The position numbers and the translations under genes were made by a program. Under the pieces are notes generated by a model that was not told where the DNA came from, made no database searches, and saw nothing but the letters and a program-made list of their open reading frames with translations. This document shows positions 9,133 through 16,835 of a DNA stretch of 64,000 bases, one piece after another; position 1 is the stretch's first letter, and each line of letters opens with the position of its first letter. The stretch spans positions 156,353-220,352 of the forward strand of contig RXJQ01000011.1 of NCBI GenBank assembly GCA_003963115.1, written 5' to 3'. The stretch is from Burkholderiales bacterium. GTDB lineage: Bacteria > Pseudomonadota > Gammaproteobacteria > Burkholderiales > Burkholderiaceae_C.

Positions 9133-9177
9133 CGCATCCACCCAGGTATTCAGATTCGCATCCGCGGGCAGGGCTTG

Positions 9178-9207
9178 GCACCTGCTCGGTGCGGCCCATT
9201 TATTGCT
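9178..9207 (+). promoter_or_regulatory. Putative NtrC site and sigma-54 promoter upstream of nirB
   Basis: GCACC-TGCTC-GGTGC at 9178-9192 is an exact fit to the NtrC dyad GCACY-N5-GGTGC. It abuts CGGCCCATTTATTGCT at 9192-9207, where GG (9193-9194) and GC (9205-9206) are 10 bp apart and the -12 box is TTGC, as in sigma-54 promoters. A start about 11-12 bp downstream would leave a short leader before the nirB ATG at 9257. Activator sites normally lie further upstream, so this site may instead modulate or block the promoter. The same dyad can also fold as a 5-bp hairpin. Confidence 0.5.
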
Positions 9208-9256
9208 GAATGAAAACCATAACGATGTCGAGATTGCCGCTGCCGGAGCATGTCGC

Positions 9257-11689
9257 ATGAAGAAGATGAAGCTGGTGATGGTGGGCAATGGCATGGCCGG
9301 TGTCCGCACGCTCGAAGAGCTGTTGAAGGTCGCACCAGATCTGTACGACATCACCGTCTTTGGTGCGGAGCCTCATCCCAACTACAACCGCATTCTGCTG
9401 TCACCTGTTCTGGCTGGCGAGCAGACAGTTGACGAGATCATCCTCAACCCGCTGGACTGGTACAAGGACAACGGCATCAGGCTCCTTCTGAACAAGAAGG
9501 TGGTGAGTGTGGACCGCACGCGCCGCATTGTGGTGGCCGAAGACGGGACCGAGGCCGAGTACGACCGCCTGCTGCTGGCTACAGGCTCCAACCCGTTCAT
9601 CCTGCCGGTACCGGGCAAGGATCTCCAAGGTGTCATTGCCTACCGCGACATCGCCGACACGAACTACATGATCGAGACGGCCCAGACCCACAAGCACGCG
9701 GTCGTGATCGGTGGCGGCCTGCTGGGTCTGGAGGCCGCCAACGGCCTGATGCTGCGCGGCATGGACGTGACCGTGGTGCACATCGCGCCGTGGCTGATGG
9801 AGCGCCAGCTTGATGATGTGGCCGGCAGGCTGTTGCAGCGCTCGCTGGAGGAGCGCGGCCTGAAGTTCCTGATCGGTGCTCAGACACAGGAACTGCTTGG
9901 CGGCGCAGATGGTCGCGTCAAGTCTGTGAAGTTCAAAGACGGCACCGAGGTGCCCGCTGACCTGGTGGTGATGGCTGCCGGCATCCGCCCCAACACCGAG
10001 CTGGCCGAGAAGATCGGCATCCACTGCAACCGCGGCATCGTGGTGACCGACACGATGCAGACCGTGACCGACCCACGCGTGTACTCGGTGGGCGAATGCG
10101 CGGCGCACCGCGGCATTGCCTATGGCCTGGTCGCGCCGCTGTTCGAGCAGGGCAAGGTCTGCGCGAGCCACCTGGCCCTGTTCGGCATCGGCCGCTACAC
10201 GGGTTCGCAGGTGTCCACCAAGCTGAAGGTCACCGGTATCGACCTGTTCTCGGCGGGCGACTTCATGGGTGGCGAAGGCACCGAAGAGATCGTACTGTCC
10301 GACCCATTCGGTGGTGTCTACAAGAAACTGGTGCTCAGGGGCAACAAGCTGGTCGGCGCGTGTCTGTACGGTGACACGGTCGATGGCAGCTACTATTTCA
10401 AGCTGATCCGCGAAGGGTCTTGCGTCAATGACAAGCGCGACAGGCTGATGTTCGGCGAGTCCAACATCGGTGACGTGGGGCATGAGGGCCACAGCAAGGC
10501 AGCCGCCATGGCCGACACCGATGAGGTCTGCGGCTGCAATGGCGTGAACAAGGGCACGGTCTGCAAGGCCATCAAGGACAAGGGCCTGTTCACGCTGGAT
10601 GAGGTGCGCAAGCACACCAAGGCCAGTGCCTCATGCGGTTCCTGCACCGGCCTGGTCGAACAGCTGATCATGTTCACAGCTGGCGGCGACTACTCGGCCA
10701 CGCCGAAGAAGAAGGCCATCTGCGGCTGCACCGATCTGAGCCACCAGGATCTGCGCGAGGCCATTCGCGAAGAGAAGCTTTTGAGCATCGATGGCGTCTA
10801 CAAGGCCAAAGGCTGGCGCACACCCAATGGCTGCGCCAGCTGCCGCCCTGCCATCAACTACTACCTGATCAGCACCTGGCCCAAGGAGGCGCAGGACGAC
10901 CCGCAAAGCCGCCTGATCAACGAACGCAGCCACGCCAACATCCAGAAGGACGGCACCTACTCGGTGGTGCCACGCATGTGGGGTGGAGAGACCACGGCAG
11001 ACGAGTTGCGCCGCATTGCCGATGTGGTCGACAAGTACCAGATACCGACTGTCAAGGTGACGGGCGGCCAGCGCATCGACCTGCTGGGCGTGAAGAAGGA
11101 AGACCTCGTCAATGTCTGGAAGGACATCGGCATGCCCTGCGGACACGCCTACGCCAAGGCCTTGCGCACGGTCAAGACCTGCGTGGGCAGCGAGTGGTGC
11201 CGCTTCGGCACGCAAGACAGCACGCAGATGGGCAAGGATCTGGAGAAGGCCTTGTGGCGCATGTATGCCCCGCACAAGGTCAAGCTGGCCGTGTCGGGCT
11301 GCCCGCGCAACTGTGCCGAAGCCGGCATCAAGGACGTGGGGGTGATCGGCGTGGACTCGGGTTGGGAGCTCTATGTGGCTGGCAATGGCGGCATCAAGAC
11401 CGAAGTGGCGCACTTCTTCGTCAAGGTCAAGACGGCCGAGGAAGTGCTGGAGTACTCGGGTGCCTTCTTACAGCTCTACCGCGAAGAAGGCTGGTACCTG
11501 GAGCGCACCTGCCACTACGTGAACCGCGTGGGCCTGGATCACGTCAAGTCCAAGGTCCTGGATGACCATGAATACCGCAAGGCGCTATGGGCCAAGCTGC
11601 AGTGCTCGCTGGAGGGCGAACCGGATCCCTGGTTCGAGTTCGACAAGGCCAAGGTCGACACCCGTCAATTCGAGCCGCTGTCCGTTTGA
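9257..11689 (+). CDS. nirB: Assimilatory NAD(P)H nitrite reductase, large subunit
   Basis: 810 residues; ATG at 9257 is chosen because GGAG lies 8 bp upstream and the Rossmann fold starts at once (KLVMVGNGMAGVRTLEEL). Domain order: FAD-binding half, NAD-binding half (VVIGGGLLGLEAANG), a BFD-like [2Fe-2S] segment starting CGCNG (Cys425, Cys427) and ending CGSC, a second BFD-like segment (CGC ... NGCASC), then the siroheme/[4Fe-4S] reductase halves. Siroheme-cluster ligands are C642-x5-C648 and C682-x3-C686 (CPRNC). It reduces nitrite to ammonium in the cytoplasm with NirD. It lies downstream of narK and upstream of the double P-box gene and nirD. Confidence 0.96.
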   Translation: MKKMKLVMVGNGMAGVRTLEELLKVAPDLYDITVFGAEPHPNYNRILLSPVLAGEQTVDEIILNPLDWYKDNGIRLLLNKKVVSVDRTRRIVVAEDGTEAEYDRLLLATGSNPFILPVPGKDLQGVIAYRDIADTNYMIETAQTHKHAVVIGGGLLGLEAANGLMLRGMDVTVVHIAPWLMERQLDDVAGRLLQRSLEERGLKFLIGAQTQELLGGADGRVKSVKFKDGTEVPADLVVMAAGIRPNTELAEKIGIHCNRGIVVTDTMQTVTDPRVYSVGECAAHRGIAYGLVAPLFEQGKVCASHLALFGIGRYTGSQVSTKLKVTGIDLFSAGDFMGGEGTEEIVLSDPFGGVYKKLVLRGNKLVGACLYGDTVDGSYYFKLIREGSCVNDKRDRLMFGESNIGDVGHEGHSKAAAMADTDEVCGCNGVNKGTVCKAIKDKGLFTLDEVRKHTKASASCGSCTGLVEQLIMFTAGGDYSATPKKKAICGCTDLSHQDLREAIREEKLLSIDGVYKAKGWRTPNGCASCRPAINYYLISTWPKEAQDDPQSRLINERSHANIQKDGTYSVVPRMWGGETTADELRRIADVVDKYQIPTVKVTGGQRIDLLGVKKEDLVNVWKDIGMPCGHAYAKALRTVKTCVGSEWCRFGTQDSTQMGKDLEKALWRMYAPHKVKLAVSGCPRNCAEAGIKDVGVIGVDSGWELYVAGNGGIKTEVAHFFVKVKTAEEVLEYSGAFLQLYREEGWYLERTCHYVNRVGLDHVKSKVLDDHEYRKALWAKLQCSLEGEPDPWFEFDKAKVDTRQFEPLSV

Positions 11690-11733
11690 TCCGCTGCCAA
11701 CACCGTCCTCATTGTTTACCTGTTGGTGGATGT

Positions 11734-12540
11734 ATGCAGTTCCTGGAACGTCGTCGTGATGCATTGAAACAAGGGCTGGCTTTGGCCGCCGGATCGCTTG
11801 CGTGGAAACCTGCCGCCGCGCAGATCGTGAGCCTGAACGAGGCCATCAACAAGGCCGGGCGGCAACGCATGCTGTCGCAGCGCATGGCCAAGGCCTGGCT
11901 GGCGATCGGCCAGGGCGTGGATGTCAAGCAGGCAGAAAAGATCCTGTTTGACTCCATGGCCTGGTTCGACCGGCAGTTCGTGGAGCTCAAGGCTTATGCC
12001 CCCACGCCCGAGATCGAGGCCACTTACAAGGCGCTGGAGCCTGTGTGGAGCAGCTACAAGGCAGCCCTCGTTGGTGCACCGCCCGACCGCAGCGCAGCGC
12101 CCATTCTGCTGAGCCTGGATGCCAAGGTTTTGAAGCTGGCCCACCAGGGCACGGTCCAGCTGGAGCAGTACTCGGGCAAGGCCGTGGGCAAGCTGGTGAA
12201 CATCGCGGGCCGGCAGCGCATGCTGTCGCAGCGCACGGCCAAGTTCTACCTGAGCGAGTGCTGGGGAGCAGCTGTACCGGAGCAGATCAAGGAGCTCAAT
12301 CAGGCTCGGCAGGAGTTCGCCCAGGCTTTGACGACCTTGTCCAGCGCGCCCCAGGCCACGCCCGCCATCAAGAGTGAGCTCGAACTGGCCAGGCAGCAGT
12401 GGATCTTCTTTGACAATGCCCTGGCGAAGATCGACGAGCGCAGTGGCGGTGAGCGCCATGCGGCCGAGGTGTTCACCAGCAGCGAAAACATCCTGCAAGT
12501 GATGGACAAGGTCACGGGCATGTACAGTAAGCTGACTTGA
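11734..12540 (+). CDS. Periplasmic protein with two tandem NarX/PilJ-type P-box domains
   Basis: 268 residues from ATG at 11734 (GGTGGA 3 bp upstream). An N-terminal export signal with a Tat-like RRxxLK (ERRRDALKQG) and AAA cleavage region precedes two similar PilJ-N/NIT-type helical modules. Each begins with a P-box-like helix: INKAGRQRMLSQR at 38-50 and VNIAGRQRMLSQR at 155-167. Both keep the Asn, Gly and the two Arg (45/50 and 162/167) that correspond to the nitrate-contacting Arg54 and Arg59 of E. coli NarX. There is no membrane span after the signal, no HAMP, kinase, MCP or DNA-binding domain. Its position between nirB and nirD suggests nitrate/nitrite binding in the periplasm; whether it signals, buffers or delivers nitrate is unknown. 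Confidence 0.8.
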   Translation: MQFLERRRDALKQGLALAAGSLAWKPAAAQIVSLNEAINKAGRQRMLSQRMAKAWLAIGQGVDVKQAEKILFDSMAWFDRQFVELKAYAPTPEIEATYKALEPVWSSYKAALVGAPPDRSAAPILLSLDAKVLKLAHQGTVQLEQYSGKAVGKLVNIAGRQRMLSQRTAKFYLSECWGAAVPEQIKELNQARQEFAQALTTLSSAPQATPAIKSELELARQQWIFFDNALAKIDERSGGERHAAEVFTSSENILQVMDKVTGMYSKLT

Positions 12541-12593
12541 GCAGGCACACCCGCTGAGAGCAGCGTCAGGAAACCGAGAGTCCGATAGTCGCC

Positions 12594-12950
12594 ATGAGCC
12601 AATGGAAACCCATCTGCCAAGTTGAAGACATCGCCAAGCTGGGTGCGCGCCGTGTGTCTCGCGCCAATGGTGGTGACATCGCGGTGTTTCGTGCGCATGA
12701 CGACCAGGTCTTCGCCTTGCTGGACCGCTGCCCGCACAAAGGCGGCCCGCTCTCACAAGGCATCGTCTTCGGCCACAGTGTGGCCTGCCCTCTGCACGGC
12801 TGGACGATCGGCCTAGACAAGGGCTGTGCCCAGGCCCCCGATGAAGGCTGTACCCCGACGTTCTCCGTCAAGGTTGAAAACGGCCAGGTCTACCTGGACG
12901 CCGACGAGTTGAACAAGCTGGCGCTCGACGCATCCAAGGCCGTGGAGTAA
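12594..12950 (+). CDS. nirD: Nitrite reductase small subunit NirD (Rieske-type)
   Basis: 118-residue Rieske-fold partner of NirB. It carries both ligand pairs, C46-P-H48 in DRCPHKGGPL and C65-P-L-H68 in ACPLHGW, so it should bind a [2Fe-2S] cluster, unlike E. coli NirD, where the fold is kept but the cluster ligands are lost. It probably takes part in electron transfer to the NirB siroheme centre. The nasA GTG begins 3 bp after its stop, so the two are co-translated. Confidence 0.94.
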   Translation: MSQWKPICQVEDIAKLGARRVSRANGGDIAVFRAHDDQVFALLDRCPHKGGPLSQGIVFGHSVACPLHGWTIGLDKGCAQAPDEGCTPTFSVKVENGQVYLDADELNKLALDASKAVE

Positions 12951-12953
12951 GCC

Positions 12954-15809
12954 GTGAGCGCCAACGCGAGCGCCGCCACCGACACTCAGACCACACGCGC
13001 CACCTGCCCGTATTGCGGCACAGGTTGCGGCGTGTTGATCGAGTCCAGGCAAGGCCGCATCATCCAGGTTCAGGGCGACCCGCAGCACCCCGCCAACTTC
13101 GGCCGCTTGTGCACCAAGGGCAGCACCCTGCACCTGACCGCCACCGACTCGGTTACCAGTCAGACCCGGCTGCTGGCGCCCATGCGCCGTGAACAACGCG
13201 GCAAAGAACCCACGCCTCTCAGCTGGGACAGCGCCCTGGAAGAAGCTGCCGACAAGTTCGCCGCCATCATCCGCGAACATGGCCCCGATGCCGTGGGTTT
13301 TTATGGCTCGGGCCAGTTGCTGACCGAGGACTACTACGTCCTCAACAAGCTGGTCAAAGGCATGATCGGCAGCAACAACGTCGACACCAACTCGCGGCTG
13401 TGCATGAGCAGTGCCGTGGCCGGCTACAAGGCCACGCTGGGCAGCGACGCGCCGCCTGCCTGCTACGAGGACTTCCAGCACGCGCAAACCTTGTTCATCG
13501 TGGGTGCCAACACGGCTTACGCTCACCCCATCCTGTTTCGGCGCATCGAGGATGCCCGGCGCGCCAACCCGGCAATGAAGCTGATCGTGGCCGACCCGCG
13601 CCGAACCGAAACCGCCGACATGGCCGATCTCTTCCTGCCCATCCTGCCGGGCACGGATGTGGCCTTGTTCCACGGCATGCTGCATGTGCTGATCGTCGAT
13701 GGCCTGATCGACATGGCCTATGTGAGCCGCCACACGCAGGGTTTCGAGGTCTTGCAGGCGCTGGTGCAGGACTTCACGCCAGAGGTCGTGGCCAGCACTT
13801 GCGGCATCCCCATGGACGACTTGATCCAGGCCGCCCGCTGGTTTGGGCAGCAGACACCGACGCTGTCCCTGTACTGCCAAGGCCTCAACCAGAGCAGCAG
13901 CGGCACCGACAAGAACGCTGCGCTGATCAACCTGCACCTGGCCACGGGCCAGATCGGCCAGCCCGGTGCAGGGCCCTTTTCGCTCACCGGGCAGCCCAAT
14001 GCCATGGGTGGCCGCGAAGTGGGCGGCATGGCCAACCTGCTGAGCGCACACCGCGATTTGGCCAACCCGCAGCACCGCGCCGAAGTGGCCGCTTTGTGGG
14101 GCGTGGACGATGTGCCAGCGCAGCCCGGCAAGACCGCCGTCGAGATGTTCGAGGCCGCAGCCAGGGGTGAGATCAAAGCCTTGTGGATTGCATGCACCAA
14201 CCCGGCTCAATCGCTGCCGGATCAGGCCACCGTGCGCAAGGGCCTGGAAAAAGCCGAGTACGTGGTCCTGCAGGAAGCGTTTGCCACCACCGCCACCTGC
14301 GCCTTCGCCGACCTGCTGCTGCCCGCCACCACCTGGGGCGAGAAGGACGGCACGGTCACCAACAGCGAACGCTGCATCAGCCGCGTGCAGGCGGCGGTCG
14401 AGGCATCTGGTCAGGCACGGCATGACTGGGCCATCTTCGCGGATTTTGGCCAGCGACTGGGGAAACGCCTGACGCAGCGTACCGCCCATTACCGTGCCGG
14501 CGTGCCAACGCTTTTCCCTTACGAGACACCGGAGTCCGTCTGGAATGAGCACCGTGAATCCACGCGCGGCCGCGATCTCGACATCACAGGCATGAGTTAC
14601 GCCATCCTCGAAAGCCAAGGGCCGCAGCAGTGGCCCATGCCCGAAGGCGCATCGGTGGGCCAGACCAGGTTGTATGAAGATGGCCTTTTCCCCACGGAAG
14701 ACGGCAAAGCGCGCTTCGTGGCCATGCGCTATGAACCCGTCGCCGAGCAGCGGGATCAGCGCTACCCTTTCAGCTTCAACACCGGCCGCCTGCGCGATCA
14801 ATGGCATGGCATGAGCCGCACCGGCACCCTGGGGCGGCTCTTTGGCCACGTGAGTGAGCCGGCCATAGAGCTCAACCCAGATGACATGGTCCGCATGCGC
14901 CTGCAGGCCGGCGACCTGGTGCAGGTGGCATCTCGCCGGGGGCAGATCATCGCGCCGGCCCAACCCAGTGACACCATCGCGCCCATGCAAGCCTTCATGG
15001 CCATGCACTGGGGCGAGGAGTACCTCAGCGGCGTGGACAACAAGGGCCAGGCCATGAGTGGCGTCAATGCCCTGACGGTGCCGACCTTCTGTCCTAAGTC
15101 CAAGCAGCCCGAACTCAAGCACGCGGCGGTCAAGATCACGCCGGCCGAACTGCCCTGGCGCCTGCTGGCCCTGGCCTGGCTGCCGGATAGCGAGGCCCTG
15201 GCGGTACGCGAAGCACTCAAGCCCTTCATGTCGGCCTTTGCGTTCACGAGTTGCGTCCCTTTCGGGCGTGAGCCTCATGACAAGGGCCAGGTGGGCGTGC
15301 TGTTCCGCGCGGCCGGCATCGAAGCGGCCAGCGCCGAAGTCATTGCACGCATCGAGACCTTGATGGGGGTGGATGGCGCGGACGTGCTGCGGTACCAGGA
15401 CAAGCACCGAGGCCAGCGCCGCGCCATGCGCATGGAACGAAGCCCGGATGGACTGAGACTGGCGGCCTTCGTGCTGGCGGGCGATATCAGCGCCGAAGCC
15501 TGGATCCGACCCTTGCTGCAAGACGAGTTGCTGGCCGATGCCTACGGCCGCGCCTTGCTCTCGCCCGGGGCCACGCCCCCGGTGGCCGTGGTGTCCAAGG
15601 GCAAGCAGATCTGCACCTGCTTCAACGTCACCGAAACCGCCATCGTCGATACGCTGGCCGCCTGCCAGGGCGACACCGATGCACGCCTGGCGCAGTTGCA
15701 GGGGCAATTGAAATGCGGCACCAACTGCGGCTCCTGCATCCCCGCGCTGCGGCAACTCATCAAGCTGCACCCCATCGGCGTGCACCCAGCGGCGACCTCG
15801 GCATCTTGA
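12954..15809 (+). CDS. nasA: Assimilatory nitrate reductase, molybdenum catalytic subunit
   Basis: 951-residue molybdopterin (bis-MGD) oxidoreductase starting at GTG 12954 behind GTGGAGTAAGCC. The N-terminal [4Fe-4S] motif uses Cys18, Cys21, Cys25 and Cys53 (CPYCGTGC ... LCTKG). The central Mo-cofactor domains follow (for example NSRLCMSSAVAGYK, LYCQGLNQSSSGTDKNAA, ATTWGEKDGTVTNSERCISR). The C terminus has a BFD-like [2Fe-2S] domain, ICTC ... CGTNCGSC (Cys887, 889, 925, 928), as in Klebsiella NasA. It reduces nitrate to nitrite in the cytoplasm. No NADH-linked NasB/NasC electron-donor gene is in the window. Confidence 0.95.
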   Translation: MSANASAATDTQTTRATCPYCGTGCGVLIESRQGRIIQVQGDPQHPANFGRLCTKGSTLHLTATDSVTSQTRLLAPMRREQRGKEPTPLSWDSALEEAADKFAAIIREHGPDAVGFYGSGQLLTEDYYVLNKLVKGMIGSNNVDTNSRLCMSSAVAGYKATLGSDAPPACYEDFQHAQTLFIVGANTAYAHPILFRRIEDARRANPAMKLIVADPRRTETADMADLFLPILPGTDVALFHGMLHVLIVDGLIDMAYVSRHTQGFEVLQALVQDFTPEVVASTCGIPMDDLIQAARWFGQQTPTLSLYCQGLNQSSSGTDKNAALINLHLATGQIGQPGAGPFSLTGQPNAMGGREVGGMANLLSAHRDLANPQHRAEVAALWGVDDVPAQPGKTAVEMFEAAARGEIKALWIACTNPAQSLPDQATVRKGLEKAEYVVLQEAFATTATCAFADLLLPATTWGEKDGTVTNSERCISRVQAAVEASGQARHDWAIFADFGQRLGKRLTQRTAHYRAGVPTLFPYETPESVWNEHRESTRGRDLDITGMSYAILESQGPQQWPMPEGASVGQTRLYEDGLFPTEDGKARFVAMRYEPVAEQRDQRYPFSFNTGRLRDQWHGMSRTGTLGRLFGHVSEPAIELNPDDMVRMRLQAGDLVQVASRRGQIIAPAQPSDTIAPMQAFMAMHWGEEYLSGVDNKGQAMSGVNALTVPTFCPKSKQPELKHAAVKITPAELPWRLLALAWLPDSEALAVREALKPFMSAFAFTSCVPFGREPHDKGQVGVLFRAAGIEAASAEVIARIETLMGVDGADVLRYQDKHRGQRRAMRMERSPDGLRLAAFVLAGDISAEAWIRPLLQDELLADAYGRALLSPGATPPVAVVSKGKQICTCFNVTETAIVDTLAACQGDTDARLAQLQGQLKCGTNCGSCIPALRQLIKLHPIGVHPAATSAS

Positions 15810-15863
15810 TGCGCTGCCCACATCAGGCGGGATAATCGCCTGGCAAGACGTGGACACATCATC

Positions 15864-16835
15864 ATGAGCATCGCGCCCTACATCAAGATCATTGGCAGAG
15901 GCAAGGACGGTGCCCGTTCCCTCGGCGTACCCGAGGCCCGCGACCTGTTCGAGCAGGTGCTGGACGCCAAGGTCAGCGACCTCGAAATCGGCGCCTTCTG
16001 CCTGGCCATGCGCATCAAGGGCGAATCGCTGGAAGAGCTGGAAGGCTTCGTGCAAGTCGCGCGGGCGCGCTGCCTGGACCTGAGCACCGCGGCCATTGCT
16101 GCGGCCAAGGGGATCGTGGTGCTGCCCTCCTACAACGGGGCACGCAAGCTGCCCAATCTGACGGCGCTGCTGGCGATCCACCTGGCTCGACAAGGCGTTG
16201 GCGTGCTGGTGCATGGCGCCTCGGTCGACCCGAGCCGGGTAACCACGGCCCAGGTCTTGGAGGCTTGCCAGTTGCCAGTCGTGCACAACGCCCATGAGTT
16301 GGCCCAGGCCTGGCAAGCCGGCCGCCCTGCTTTCATGGACATCGCCGACCTGTGCCCGCCCTTGGCCAAACTGCTGGCCGTGCGCTGGACAGTGGGCCTG
16401 CGCAACCCCGGGCATACCGTGGCCAAGCTGATCGATCCCTTCGCGGCCACGTCAGGCCATGGTGTGCGCAGCATCCGCGTGGTCAACCACACGCATCCCG
16501 AGTACGCCCACGCCTTGACGACCTACCTGCAACACACGCAAGCCAATGCCATGCTGATGCGTGGCACCGAGGGCGAGCCCGTTGCCGATGCACGCCGCCA
16601 GCCCAAGTGCGAGGTGTTCATTCAAGGCCAGCGCGACGCCGAACTGAGCCTCACGCCTCAGGAAGGCGTGTTGACCGCTCTGCCCGAACTGCCCACCAGC
16701 CACAGCGCCGAAGAAACAGCCAGGTACATCGCCGCAGTGATAAAGGGGCAACGGCCCTTGCCGCCAGCCATCGAGGCACAGGCGCAAGCCCTGATTCAGG
16801 CCTTGGCGCGCGTACCCAGCGCCTGCCCAAGCTGA
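15864..16835 (+). CDS. ybiB: YbiB/TrpD2-family DNA-binding protein
   Basis: 323 residues with the anthranilate phosphoribosyltransferase-like fold of YbiB (TrpD2): N-terminal helical domain (IIGRGKDGARSLGVPEARDL, GAFCLAMRIKGES) and the nucleoside-phosphorylase-like core (GARKLPNLTALLAIHLAR, VLVHGASVDPSRV, LRNPGHTVAKLIDPF). E. coli YbiB lacks TrpD activity and binds single-stranded nucleic acid; it is LexA-controlled there. Lying 54 bp after nasA on the same strand, it is probably the last gene of the nitrate cluster. Its tail overlaps the convergent EamA gene by 40 bp. Confidence 0.88.
   Translation: MSIAPYIKIIGRGKDGARSLGVPEARDLFEQVLDAKVSDLEIGAFCLAMRIKGESLEELEGFVQVARARCLDLSTAAIAAAKGIVVLPSYNGARKLPNLTALLAIHLARQGVGVLVHGASVDPSRVTTAQVLEACQLPVVHNAHELAQAWQAGRPAFMDIADLCPPLAKLLAVRWTVGLRNPGHTVAKLIDPFAATSGHGVRSIRVVNHTHPEYAHALTTYLQHTQANAMLMRGTEGEPVADARRQPKCEVFIQGQRDAELSLTPQEGVLTALPELPTSHSAEETARYIAAVIKGQRPLPPAIEAQAQALIQALARVPSACPS

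Noticed and set aside
9178..9192. Hairpin GCACC/GGTGC as an ANTAR (NasR) antitermination leader
   Set aside because: An ANTAR leader needs two similar hexaloop hairpins and a terminator; only one 5-base-loop hairpin is present, and an NtrC dyad explains it better.
12813..16415. 1200-codon open frame on the minus strand opposite nirD/nasA/ybiB
   Set aside because: His/Gly/Arg/Gln-rich translation with no domain pattern, antisense to three well-recognised genes; a GC-rich shadow frame.
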